Source: BRHc4a sp049323755 | Lineage (GTDB): Bacteria > Bacillota > Desulfotomaculia > Desulfotomaculales > Desulfocucumaceae | DNA: 64,000 bases | Assembly (NCBI GenBank): GCA_049323755.1 | Contig: JBMOPE010000038.1 | Coordinates: 1-64,000, forward strand | Direction of reading: 5' to 3' | Shown: in pieces, positions 1 through 7,732 of the stretch | Layout of the letters: every line of letters begins with the position of its first letter | Position numbering within the stretch: position 1 is the stretch's first letter | The notes under the pieces: model-generated | Told to the model about the DNA's origin: nothing | The model's input: the letters and a program-made list of their open reading frames with translations, nothing else | Database searches by the model: none | Position numbers and translations under genes: made by a program

Positions 1-31
1 GACAATTAAGGCCTTTTAAGTATAATGCGTT

Positions 32-68
32 AAAAGGGGGCAATTGCATTAATAGCCAATTGTCCCCT
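32..68 (-). terminator. Rho-independent terminator downstream of rlmH
   Basis: A 12-bp inverted repeat (AGGGGGCAATTG pairing with CAATTGTCCCCT, one G-T pair) surrounds a 10-nt loop. Read on the minus strand it is followed by TTTT. It lies about 60 nt after the rlmH stop. Confidence 0.6.
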
Positions 69-130
69 CAAAATACTGCCTTATTTTATATCGATTTGGA
101 CTTTACACAAAGTTCGGGATAGACCCGATA

Positions 131-610
131 TTATCGATGGTACGGTTCACCCCTGGCTATTTTAAAGGCCCTGAACACCTGCTCCAGTAGTATTACCCTC
201 ATGAGCTGGTGGGGAAAGGTCATTTTGGAGAAGGAAAGTTTGTGATTTGCAGCTTTCAAAACCTCACCCGACAGCCCCAGGGTGCCACCTATTATAAAGT
301 CAACCCGGCTTTTTCCCTCAAGGCCCAGCCTGGATATGAACTCAGACAGCTCCCCCGAGGTCATCTGCTTTCCTTCCCTATCCAGGGCAACAACGTAATC
401 CCCGGTGTTTATATGCTTTAAGAGGCGGTCGCCCTCCCTTGACTTCACAGCCTCCTCCACGGCGGGTGAAATACCCTCCTTGAAGGGCTCGTCGTCCACC
501 TCAATCACACTAACCTTTGCGTAAGCCTGAAGCCTTTTCAAATATTCCCCCTGGGCCTCTTTAAGGTATTTTTCCTTTAGACGACCCACTGACAGTATGT
601 TAATCTGCAT
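131..610 (-). CDS. rlmH: 23S rRNA (pseudouridine-1915 N3) methyltransferase RlmH
   Basis: This 159-residue protein matches the SPOUT-class RlmH methyltransferase family in size and layout. The family methylates pseudouridine 1915 in helix 69 of 23S rRNA with S-adenosylmethionine. Visible family marks are the N-terminal MQINILSVGRLKEKY, the glycine-rich SAM-knot stretch FIIGGTLGLS and the diagnostic C-terminus ending RAFKIARGEPYHR. The frame stays open a further 75 codons upstream, but that part is repeat DNA. The ATG at 610 is chosen because AAGGAGAT sits 6-7 nt before it and it gives the family length. It stands alone, downstream of murA on the same strand and separated from it by a terminator and a repeat. 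Confidence 0.95.
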   Translation of the reverse strand: MQINILSVGRLKEKYLKEAQGEYLKRLQAYAKVSVIEVDDEPFKEGISPAVEEAVKSREGDRLLKHINTGDYVVALDREGKQMTSGELSEFISRLGLEGKSRVDFIIGGTLGLSGEVLKAANHKLSFSKMTFPHQLMRVILLEQVFRAFKIARGEPYHR

Positions 611-654
611 GAGATCTCCTTGTCGCGGCAAATTTTCATAAATTATACCACATT

Positions 655-870
655 CATTAAATAAACGCCCTGCGGGCGTTGCCGCTAGAACAGCGGCAGT
701 TATCAAGCATTTTTCGTAGGTCCTTGGGATTGGGGATTGGGAATTGGGGATAAATTCAACTACTACATTTCGCCTATACAATACCAATCTGGCTTCATGG
801 AACAAAGACCCTATAGCTACACTTTTAAAAGACATTCATCGGGGCGGGAATATTACCTACGTGCGTTGAT
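655..870. repeat. Dispersed intergenic repeat, copy 1
   Basis: This gap between murA and rlmH (611-934) starts with two hairpins in tandem: ACGCCCTGCGGGCGT, then TGCCGCT pairing with AGCGGCA. Next come a short GGGATTGG-type tandem (726-751) and a conserved tail (about 763-855) that includes TACATTTCGCCTATACAAT and CATTCATCGGGGCGGG. The same order, without the GGGATTGG insert, occurs at 50025-50190; the hairpin head alone occurs at 14570. No gene is supported here. Confidence 0.7.
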
Positions 871-921
871 TTTTCGATAGGCTGTTATCTGGCTCTTGGC
901 GAAGAAGGCTACAGAAAATTG

Positions 922-947
922 AAAAACGGCGCTGTTACGCGCCGTTT
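922..947 (-). terminator. murA terminator overlapping the stop codon
   Basis: On the minus strand AAAACGGCGC, loop GTAACA, GCGCCGTTTT form a strong hairpin followed by a short T run. The murA stop codon TAA lies inside the loop, so the last codons are part of the terminator stem. Confidence 0.8.
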
Positions 948-2200
948 TCTACAAGCTTTATATTTGCGCCGAGCTGCCTCAGCTTATTTTCGATTCCGTG
1001 ATAGCCCCTGTATATATACTCAGTATTCGTTATCTCGGTTGTTCCCCTGGCCATCAGGCCCGCCACCACCAGGGCGGCCCCGGCTCGAAGGTCTGTAGCC
1101 TTAACCTGGGTTCCGTGGAGGCTGTCTGTGCCCTCGATTATGGCAATCCTTCCTTCAACCTTTATCTTGGCACCCATTCTCTTTAATTCATCAACAACCT
1201 GAAAGCGGTTTTCAAATATATTCTCCGTTATAAGGCTGGTTCCGGGTACAGTGGCCAGAAGGGCCATCATCTGGGACTGCATGTCTGTGGGAAACCCGGG
1301 ATAGGGAAGCGTTTTGATGTCTATGGCCCTGAGAGGGCCGGAAACCCTTACCCGAAGGCACTCCTCACCCTCTATAATATCTACCCCGGCCTCCCTCAGC
1401 TTGGCCCTGAAGGGCTCAAGGTGAAGGGGAATGACGTTTTCAAGCTGAATATCACCCCTGGTGGCCGCCGCTGCCACCATAAAGGTTCCTGCCTCTATTC
1501 GGTCGGGTATCACGGCGTAGCGCATGCATCCCCCAAGGGAAGGCATTCCATCAACTTTTATGATGTCAGTTCCTGCCCCACGGACCTTGGCCCCCAGGCA
1601 GTTCAAAAAATTAGCCAGGTCCACAATTTCCGGTTCCTTGGCAACGTTTTCAATAACTGTCTGCCCCTCTGCCAGGCAGGCAGCCATCATTATGTTCTCA
1701 GTGGCTCCCACGCTGGGAAAATCAAGGTAAATCCTGGAACCTTTAAGTTTTTTACAGCTGGCAACCACACTACCCTTTTCCAGCCGTATCTCCGCGCCCA
1801 TTTCTGCAAATCCCTTAAAATGAAGATCCATGGGCCGGATTCCTATATTGCAGCCACCGGGGAGAGGTATCTCTGCCTTCCCGAACTTAGCCAGCATAGG
1901 CCCCAGCAGCAGATTTGAAGCCCTTAGTTTCTTGACCAGGTGAAACGGCGGCATCTTGTCAATGGAATCCGGCGATGAAATCCTGATGGTATCACTGCCC
2001 TGCCACTCAACATCCGACCCCATTGACTCTATCAGTTTAATCATAACCCTGACATCATTTATATCAGGAATATTTTCTATGGTAACAACATCCCCCGCCA
2101 GAACAGTGGCAGATAAAAGGGCCAGGGCAGCATTTTTGGCCCCTCCGACTCTTACCCTGCCCCTTAGGGGATTGTCCCCTGTTATCACCAGTTTTTGCAC
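935..2200 (-). CDS. murA: UDP-N-acetylglucosamine 1-carboxyvinyltransferase
   Basis: MurA transfers enolpyruvate from PEP to UDP-GlcNAc, the first committed step of peptidoglycan synthesis, in the cytoplasm. The 421 residues match the usual MurA length. Lys22-Asn23 in GGAKNAAL is the conserved substrate-binding pair, and the catalytic loop PGGCNIGIRP carries Cys117, the PEP-attacking and fosfomycin-sensitive residue. The start is GTG at 2200, with GGAGG about 8 nt upstream. The gene is monocistronic and ends in a terminator that overlaps its own stop codon. Many Firmicutes carry two MurA paralogs; which one this is cannot be told from the window. Confidence 0.96.
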   Translation of the reverse strand: MQKLVITGDNPLRGRVRVGGAKNAALALLSATVLAGDVVTIENIPDINDVRVMIKLIESMGSDVEWQGSDTIRISSPDSIDKMPPFHLVKKLRASNLLLGPMLAKFGKAEIPLPGGCNIGIRPMDLHFKGFAEMGAEIRLEKGSVVASCKKLKGSRIYLDFPSVGATENIMMAACLAEGQTVIENVAKEPEIVDLANFLNCLGAKVRGAGTDIIKVDGMPSLGGCMRYAVIPDRIEAGTFMVAAAATRGDIQLENVIPLHLEPFRAKLREAGVDIIEGEECLRVRVSGPLRAIDIKTLPYPGFPTDMQSQMMALLATVPGTSLITENIFENRFQVVDELKRMGAKIKVEGRIAIIEGTDSLHGTQVKATDLRAGAALVVAGLMARGTTEITNTEYIYRGYHGIENKLRQLGANIKLVENGA

Positions 2201-2334
2201 TTTTGTCCTCCATTCTGTGGTTTGTCAAAGCTGGCAACGGTATGACAAAAATAATCAGATTGTTTATCCCTTTACGATAAATGTGCTTTTGGTGATTTAG
2301 TTCAATAAAATCAAGAAAAATCCTGCCTGGAAAT

Positions 2335-3216
2335 TTAAAAACCTGACCAAGTTCGCCATTTTTGTTCAAAAGTGGCAAAATCTATCCCCAGGACTTTATT
2401 AATTGACTGGTCCATTCCCCTTCCCTCACCCAGGGCTGTTACAATTTCCAAAAGTTTTTCCTCACCATATACCGTACTAATATACTCAACCGCTGAAAGG
2501 GATTCACGATATGCCAGGGCCTGATCCGGCAGGTCGTCAAAGCCCCTGTCCATATCTCTCAGGCTGTAAAAGGCCCCTTCATCAGATGCTTCCCTGAAGG
2601 TGAACCTGAAGCCCGTAAGTTTGTATTCCTCATACTGAGCCAGGCCTTCTGTAAACCATCGGGGACAGTTTCCCCTGGTTGCATAATCAACTGCCAGATG
2701 AGTCAACTCATGAGCCATGGGGCCAACACCGGCAAAAATATCCCGTACTTCTTCAGTGTCTTTACTCTCAATCCATGAAGCAGGAGAAAGAACCCTTATA
2801 ACACCGGCCCAGTATACTCCCATAGCGCTCTCGCTGGCAGGCCATCCAAAACTTGCATTCAGCTCCTCTTTCGAGGGATAAACAAGCACCATAGCTTTCT
2901 CTGATGATTTAAGCCGGTACTTATCAGCAACAGGGTGATAAAACTTTTCGGAGGTCTCCAGCACAATACGGGCATAGTCGGAGTCTTTATGCTGGTAACG
3001 CACCCTTACATAATCACCCTCCAGGGTAAGTAAATCCCTGGTTTGAAAATTCATGTACACCCTGGCGGTTTCCCTGTATATCTCGTACGAAAAAGCCCTT
3101 ATTTGGGCTGGAAGCCTCACAGCTGCAGCCAGGATAAGTGTTAACAAAACAAAGGAGGCCTTCAGCAGAAAGCCTGACCGGCAAAACTTTTTATTATGGC
3201 TTTCTCTATAATTCAT
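2335..3216 (-). CDS. Membrane-anchored gluzincin (peptidase MA-like) metallopeptidase
   Basis: This 293-residue protein has a short basic N-terminus, then a hydrophobic segment at about 15-36 that acts as an uncleaved signal or anchor. An extracellular zinc-peptidase domain follows. The zinc motif is His169-Glu170-Leu-Thr-His173 (HELTH), and the likely third ligand is Glu190 in WFTEGLAQYEEY, the spacing of the gluzincin/peptidase-MA superfamily. The substrate is unknown. A GGAAGG site lies 6-7 nt before the ATG. It is a single gene between murA and a repeat-rich gap. The fold assignment is firm from the motif; the biological role is not. Confidence 0.82.
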   Translation of the reverse strand: MNYRESHNKKFCRSGFLLKASFVLLTLILAAAVRLPAQIRAFSYEIYRETARVYMNFQTRDLLTLEGDYVRVRYQHKDSDYARIVLETSEKFYHPVADKYRLKSSEKAMVLVYPSKEELNASFGWPASESAMGVYWAGVIRVLSPASWIESKDTEEVRDIFAGVGPMAHELTHLAVDYATRGNCPRWFTEGLAQYEEYKLTGFRFTFREASDEGAFYSLRDMDRGFDDLPDQALAYRESLSAVEYISTVYGEEKLLEIVTALGEGRGMDQSINKVLGIDFATFEQKWRTWSGF

Positions 3217-3324
3217 AATATTCCTTCCTATAATTAACCAATAAGTTATTTTACTGCCCAGATGAATATATTATAACGGCGCCAATACCCCCGTCCCAGC
3301 GGTAATTTATTGAAAAAGCCGCCC

Positions 3325-3575
3325 TATATCGGAATGGGGACACACCTGCTGAAGATTAGGTATACCTTTGTAGGCAGGAATGTCCCCGATGCGGTGCCGT
3401 CTTTGCAGACGGCGGAACTCAGAACACAGAATTCAGAAGCCCGAAGATGAAAAATAAAAAAGTGCAAGTCATCCTTGCACGTCACAATTAAACCACAGGA
3501 CATGGAACACATAAGGAATGCCCCAATTCTGAATTCTGAGTTCTGAGTTCTGAATTCTGGATTCCGACAGAATAA
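3325..3575. repeat. Intergenic element with inverted GAATTCTGA-type arms
   Basis: The 3217-3599 gap has no supported gene. It holds GGAATGGGGACACACC (3331-3346, inverted copy of the 7614-7731 repeat) and a hairpin GCCGTC/GACGGC near 3400. It also holds a left arm CTCAGAACACAGAATTCAGA (about 3418-3438) whose reverse complement recurs as a longer arm at 3530-3560. Between the arms are a GTGCAAG/CTTGCAC hairpin (about 3462-3482) and AACCACAGGACATGG. Confidence 0.6.
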
Positions 3576-3599
3576 GAATGTCAGTATAAGCGGTACTTT

Positions 3600-4172
3600 T
3601 TACTTTTTAACCAAAGGCTTTAGTGTTTCTATAATGCTTTTTACCCTGGCGGTCTCCGGGTCCTTTTCACCTGCCAGCTGTACAAAGCGCTCAAATTTTT
3701 CTATGGCCTTTTCATATTCTTTTTTTCCCACCAGGGCATGTCCATAATAGTAGTACGCATCCTTGCTGTTGGGGTTCTTACTTATAATACCGTCCAGAAC
3801 TCCTATAGCCTGATCATATTTACCGGCCGAAACGTAGCTTCCGCCAAGGGCTGTTTTAATATCCTCCCTGTCCGGAGCCAGTGAGGCAGCCTTTTCATAT
3901 GTCTCAACAGCCTTATCGGTTTGTCCTTCCCTTGTGTAAGCCTGTGCAAGTTCTTTTAAAACTCCGGCATCATTAGGGCTCGCATTGGATTTTTCCAGAA
4001 GTTCCTCAGAGGTGGGAAGCTTCTGCTCCTGTGGGAGGGCATTCTCTGCCTGGGTGCCATTTAATCCCGGTATAAAGCTAAGAGAAGAAGCCAGAAGGCC
4101 GGCCGACAGGATAAAAGCAAGTACTCCGAACACTATTCTTTGATGAAGTTTTCTTTTTCTATTCAAAGTCAT
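3600..4172 (-). CDS. Membrane-anchored TPR protein
   Basis: This 190-residue protein has a basic N-terminus (RKRKLHQR), one membrane segment at about 13-34 and an outside region of three tetratricopeptide repeats (about 68-175). TPR consensus is visible in LKELAQAYTREGQTDKAVETY, AAS-LAPD and YYYYGHALVGKKEYEKAIEKF. It probably scaffolds protein contacts at the membrane; no partner can be named. AAAGGTGG lies just before the ATG. It is read in the same direction as the M23 endopeptidase upstream, but a terminator (4270-4297) lies between them, so it is probably transcribed on its own. Confidence 0.75.
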   Translation of the reverse strand: MTLNRKRKLHQRIVFGVLAFILSAGLLASSLSFIPGLNGTQAENALPQEQKLPTSEELLEKSNASPNDAGVLKELAQAYTREGQTDKAVETYEKAASLAPDREDIKTALGGSYVSAGKYDQAIGVLDGIISKNPNSKDAYYYYGHALVGKKEYEKAIEKFERFVQLAGEKDPETARVKSIIETLKPLVKK

Positions 4173-4269
4173 TCCACCTTTTTACCATATTAACGCTCCT
4201 CGCGAAGTTAGGACAACCCCGCTTTATTATAATAAAGACGGCAGCAAATGTCTATCCGACTGAGGAATG

Positions 4270-4297
4270 AAAAAAGGCCCGCCATTGCGAGCCTTTT
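4270..4297 (-). terminator. Terminator after the M23 endopeptidase gene
   Basis: On the minus strand AAAGGCTCGC, loop AATG, GCGGGCCTTT (one G-T pair) is followed by a T run. It starts about 10 nt after the stop of the 4307-5662 gene. Confidence 0.8.
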
Positions 4298-4306
4298 ATT
4301 TGGTAC

Positions 4307-5662
4307 CTAAAAGAAGTTCATGGGGTTCCTGGCATGTCCGTTTACCAGCACTTCAAGGTGAAGGTGCGGACCGGAAGACCGTCCAGTGGACCCTACCCTG
4401 CCGATAAAATCACCTCTGCCAACCTTCTGTCCCACTTTTACCGCAATACTGGAAAGGTGGGCGTACCTGGTCACAATCCCGTCCCCGTGGGAAATATCGA
4501 CGCATTTTCCGTAGCCGGAATACCAGCTGGCCCTTATAACAGTACCGGACTGAGCTGCTGCAACCGCAGCTCCGTATCCTGCGTTGATGTCGACTCCGGC
4601 GTGCAGCCTTCCGCCTCTCTTGCCGTACGGTGATATTACCGAACCCACTGTGGGCCAGCTCAGCTTCCCGCCACCGCCAGAACCACGGGAGGCTAGCAGT
4701 ACACGGGTGCCCGAAGCCACTATTTTGGGCTCAGCCTTATCTATGGCAACTTCATTTAAAACTACACGGTCTGTCTCTAAGCCGTTTATATATGTAACCT
4801 GGTATGTAACTTCCCTCTTGCCGCTTTTTCCCTTGGCCAGTATTTTTTTCTCACCTATGTAAAGGTTCGAATCTTTCTTTTCCTGCAGCGGCGGCTCAAC
4901 CACCTCTTTGACAACCAAGGTTGCAACAACTTGAACATTAATGAGAGGGTCAACCTTGCTAAGGCTTATTTTGTCGCCCAGGCCAAGCCTGCCGGGGTCT
5001 ATTCCGGGGTTCATGGCTATAAGGTCGTCTATAGTCATCCCGTTCTCAGCGGCTATATCCCAAAGGGTATCACCGCTCTTAACTTCGTATGTATCTGTAT
5101 GCCTGACTCCCCCCTTTAAAAGGTTCAGGCCCGCCTCAACAGTCATCAGCCTCGATTTTTCCACCATGGTGTCTATAAGTTTTACTTCTTCCACAAAATC
5201 TACTGTACTTCCGGGTGCCGCATATCCGGCCTTCAGTGTTTCCAGCAGCTTCTGGGCCTCATCCCGGCTCTTCAGGGCCAACAAGGTTTCTCCATTTATT
5301 TGCACTTCGGTGCCTGTTACCCTGGAGGTTACAGCGTCATTGAGGGCCAGCCTCAAGGCCTCTCCCGAGAGAACAATGCCGGACTCATTGGTTTTTTTGA
5401 TATGGATTCTTCCCAGTGTGACTGACGCATCACCCTGGGGATATTCTTCAGCCAGCTGACTTATTATATCCCGGGCTTCAGCCGGATCACCCACAACTGC
5501 AATCAGGTTGCTGCCCGAATAAATGCCCCACTTCATGTATCCCGCACTGGCAGCGGATACAATTGACATTATTAATACGGTGTATAGCGCTACCCCTATA
5601 ATTGCTGCAGGTTCCTTCGGCTGCTTAACATACTTAATTAATTGTTCAAAATATTTTAACAT
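4307..5662 (-). CDS. LysM-G5-M23 cell-wall endopeptidase
   Basis: This 451-residue envelope protein is of the DD-/glycyl-endopeptidase type that cuts peptidoglycan cross-links during growth or sporulation. Domain order: cytoplasmic N-terminus, one membrane helix (about 19-41), a linker, LysM (about 192-235, YEVKSGDTLWDIAAENGM), a G5-like domain (about 240-318) and the peptidase M23/LytM domain (about 335-450). Zinc and catalytic residues are visible as His354 and Asp358 in HAGVD, His402 and the HLH motif at 433-435. The AAAGAGGG ribosome site sits unusually close to the ATG, so the start is a little uncertain. A promoter lies about 90 nt upstream. Confidence 0.9.
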   Translation of the reverse strand: MLKYFEQLIKYVKQPKEPAAIIGVALYTVLIMSIVSAASAGYMKWGIYSGSNLIAVVGDPAEARDIISQLAEEYPQGDASVTLGRIHIKKTNESGIVLSGEALRLALNDAVTSRVTGTEVQINGETLLALKSRDEAQKLLETLKAGYAAPGSTVDFVEEVKLIDTMVEKSRLMTVEAGLNLLKGGVRHTDTYEVKSGDTLWDIAAENGMTIDDLIAMNPGIDPGRLGLGDKISLSKVDPLINVQVVATLVVKEVVEPPLQEKKDSNLYIGEKKILAKGKSGKREVTYQVTYINGLETDRVVLNEVAIDKAEPKIVASGTRVLLASRGSGGGGKLSWPTVGSVISPYGKRGGRLHAGVDINAGYGAAVAAAQSGTVIRASWYSGYGKCVDISHGDGIVTRYAHLSSIAVKVGQKVGRGDFIGRVGSTGRSSGPHLHLEVLVNGHARNPMNFF

Positions 5663-5751
5663 CCCTCTTTTTGCTCTACCTACTATAAAAAAACCCCCCT
5701 CCCTGATATGAAATAGCTATATCTTAACCTATTAATCTGACTAAATAATGG

Positions 5752-5781
5752 ATTATACGGAAAAAGCAGCTAGCGTATCAA
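5752..5781 (-). promoter_or_regulatory. Sigma-A-type promoter for the M23 endopeptidase gene
   Basis: On the minus strand TTGATA, an 18-nt spacer and TATAAT lie about 90 nt before the 5662 start. The rest of the 5663-5959 gap shows no gene. Confidence 0.55.
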
Positions 5782-5959
5782 TTATTATACCACATACATC
5801 TACTGCCAGAAAAAAGCCAATTAAGCCATTTACCACTAATATAATTCTGATATCTTTAATTTTCGCAAAATAACCCAATTTTCCACAGACCAACCCTATA
5901 ATTAAACAAGTTGGCGGAATATATGAAAAAAAGCATTAACCAGACGAACCGGGCCAGGT

Positions 5960-7309
5960 TTAGGGCATATTTCTGCAGGCCAGGTAAATGGCACACTCGA
6001 GCCTTTTTCTGGTCATTGTGCACCCGGGTAAATATGGTTTTTCAAGGCTGCCATTGTGTATATAGGCGTTGGCATGGCACCCTCCGCTGCAGTGAAACTT
6101 TGCCCAGCACTGACTGCACCCTTCCTTTCGGTAAAGGTGTGAATTTTTAAACAGATCACCCAGGTCACTGCGGGAAATTCCCTCAAAAACATTACCCATA
6201 ATAAACCCGTCGCGCCCCACAAACTGGTGACACGGGTACAAAACACCTTCGGGATCAACGGCAAGGTACTGGTAGCCGGCCCCGCACCCGCTCATTCTTT
6301 TGGGAAGGCACGGGCCGCCCTCAAAGTCTATGTTAAAGTGAAAAAAGTTTATATGACGGCCGCTTTCTTTCATATCCAATATTACCCTGACAAGTTTTTC
6401 ATATTCTCTGGAAATGACGGGAAAAATATCGTCCTTCAGGGAATAGTGCTCTTTTCTTTCGGCAACCACCGGCTCCAGAGATATATTGTCAAACCCAAGT
6501 GCTGCCAGATGCTCAACATCCCTTGAAAAGTCAGGATTTATAGCGGTAAAGGTACCCCTCACATAATAATCCCGGTAGTTTCTGGTAGCCAGAAAAGACT
6601 TCATATTTTGAAGCACAATATCATACGAACCTTTTCCTCCGGAAAAAGGCCTCATGGCGTCATGGATTCCCTGACGTCCATCCAGGCTTAAGATTACACT
6701 GATATTGTTTTTATTTAGAAAATCCCCTATCTTCCCGTCCAATAAAACCGCATTGGTGGTAAGTGTAAATTTTATTTCCTTTCCACTCTTTTTTCCCATT
6801 TCCTGCCCATAGTGAACCAGCATTGAAAGCACGTCAAAATTAAGCAGGGGCTCCCCTCCGAAAAAATCAACCTCCAGATGTTTCCGGCTGCCGGAGGACT
6901 CAATGAGAAACTCCAGCGCCCTCCTGCCTACTTCAGGCCGCATCAGCCCGGCTGCTCCTCCGAATTTTCCCTGCCCTGCAAAGCAGTACCGGCACGAAAG
7001 ATTGCAGTCGTGGGCCAGATGTAGACAAAGGGCCTTTATGACGCTTTCTTTGGGCGGATTATAGTTACCTTCGAACGGGTCCGGGGAAAACAGTATTTTT
7101 CTCTCTATAAGCTCTTTTATTTCTTTAATGGCATCGTCAATATCCTCCTCGGGAAACCTGTCTGAAAACCTGGTCGAAAAATTTTCCTCCTCAATATGGT
7201 CAAACTCCTCCAGTATGTCCCAGACAAGTTCATCTACAACGTGCAGTGCCCCGGTGTGGACGTCAAATACCAGCCTTGTATCGTCAAAAATAAATTTATG
7301 TATCATCAT
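5960..7309 (-). CDS. scfB: SCIFF peptide radical SAM thioether maturase (SPASM)
   Basis: This 449-residue radical SAM enzyme installs thioether cross-links in the SCIFF precursor encoded just upstream; the family is also known as CteB. The N-terminal ~90 residues form a precursor-binding (RRE-like) region, HKFIFDDTRLVFDVHTG. The SAM cluster motif is Cys102-x3-Cys106-x2-Cys109. A C-terminal SPASM domain has the expected cysteines in CGAGYQYLAVDPEG, LYPCHQF, CSQCWAKFHCSGGCHANAY and the final CTM. GGGGGAA precedes the tandem ATG-ATG start. It lies 57 nt after scfA, with a hairpin and T run between them. In clostridia this pair is nearly universal and its product's function is still unsettled. 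Confidence 0.93.
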   Translation of the reverse strand: MMIHKFIFDDTRLVFDVHTGALHVVDELVWDILEEFDHIEEENFSTRFSDRFPEEDIDDAIKEIKELIERKILFSPDPFEGNYNPPKESVIKALCLHLAHDCNLSCRYCFAGQGKFGGAAGLMRPEVGRRALEFLIESSGSRKHLEVDFFGGEPLLNFDVLSMLVHYGQEMGKKSGKEIKFTLTTNAVLLDGKIGDFLNKNNISVILSLDGRQGIHDAMRPFSGGKGSYDIVLQNMKSFLATRNYRDYYVRGTFTAINPDFSRDVEHLAALGFDNISLEPVVAERKEHYSLKDDIFPVISREYEKLVRVILDMKESGRHINFFHFNIDFEGGPCLPKRMSGCGAGYQYLAVDPEGVLYPCHQFVGRDGFIMGNVFEGISRSDLGDLFKNSHLYRKEGCSQCWAKFHCSGGCHANAYIHNGSLEKPYLPGCTMTRKRLECAIYLACRNMP

Positions 7310-7324
7310 TTCCCCCGCTAAAGT

Positions 7325-7350
7325 AAAAAACCCAATCCTACGGGACCGGG
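7325..7350 (-). terminator. Attenuator-like terminator between scfA and scfB
   Basis: On the minus strand CCCGGTCC, loop CGTA, GGATTGGG (two G-T pairs) is followed directly by TTTTTT. It lies 17 nt after the scfA stop and 16 nt before the scfB start. It would let the small peptide be made in excess of its maturase by partial read-through. Confidence 0.65.
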
Positions 7351-7366
7351 CCTATATTTTACAGAA

Positions 7367-7516
7367 TTATTTTTTTTCTTTGACACAAACCTGGTTGCCA
7401 ACCGTACAGGACGTTTTGCATGCGGACTGGCAGGAAGCCTGGCATTCTCCGCACCCCCGGCCCTGAAGAGTGTTCTTTAAACTGGTTTCATTAAGAGTCT
7501 TTATGTGTTTTCCCAT
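7367..7516 (-). CDS. scfA: SCIFF ribosomally made peptide precursor (six cysteines)
   Basis: This is a 49-residue precursor peptide (MGKHIKTLNETSLKNTL then a cysteine-rich core). The core has Cys22, 25, 29, 33, 37 and 44, matching the six-cysteines-in-forty-five (SCIFF) family both in spacing and in the leader KHIKTLNETSLKNT. The radical SAM maturase encoded next on the same strand is expected to link a cysteine sulfur to a threonine. AAAAGGAGGG lies 5 nt before the ATG. A TTGCTT-17 nt-TATAAT promoter lies about 30 nt upstream, and a hairpin with a T run follows the stop. Confidence 0.95.
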   Translation of the reverse strand: MGKHIKTLNETSLKNTLQGRGCGECQASCQSACKTSCTVGNQVCVKEKK

Positions 7517-7547
7517 TGCTTTCCCTCCTTTTGCCTTTCCAACCTTT

Positions 7548-7576
7548 ATTATACGAAAGGCTCATCCCATAAGCAA
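7548..7576 (-). promoter_or_regulatory. Sigma-A-type promoter for scfA-scfB
   Basis: On the minus strand TTGCTT, a 17-nt spacer and a perfect TATAAT are followed about 30 nt later by the scfA start with its strong ribosome site. Confidence 0.65.
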
Positions 7577-7613
7577 CAGTTTTCCCGCCTTATGTAACAC
7601 ATTCTACTTCACA

Positions 7614-7731
7614 GGTGTGTCCCCTTTCCACATGTTGGGGACATTCCATCGGGGACATTCCTCCAAAGGAGGTGTGTCCCCATTCCGCTGATTGGTGTGT
7701 CCCCATTCCTTAAATGGTGTGTCCCCTTTCC
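7614..7731. repeat. Four copies of GGTGTGTCCCC(A/T)TTCC
   Basis: The 16-mer occurs at 7614-7629, 7671-7686, 7694-7709 and 7716-7731. Two GGGGACATTCC units (7637-7661) lie between the first and second. The array ends 1 nt before the stop of the next gene. Spacers are only 7-41 nt and unlike each other in length, so this is not CRISPR. Such TGTCCCC repeats resemble those left by REP-type (RAYT/IS200-like) transposases, an inference. Confidence 0.65.
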
Positions 7732-7732
7732 T

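Noticed and set aside
4941..5459. 172-codon plus-strand frame
   Set aside because: Antisense shadow of the LysM-G5-M23 gene, with no family features.
7614..7731. Repeat array considered as CRISPR
   Set aside because: The repeats are 16 nt, spacers are 7-41 nt and irregular, and no cas genes are in the window.
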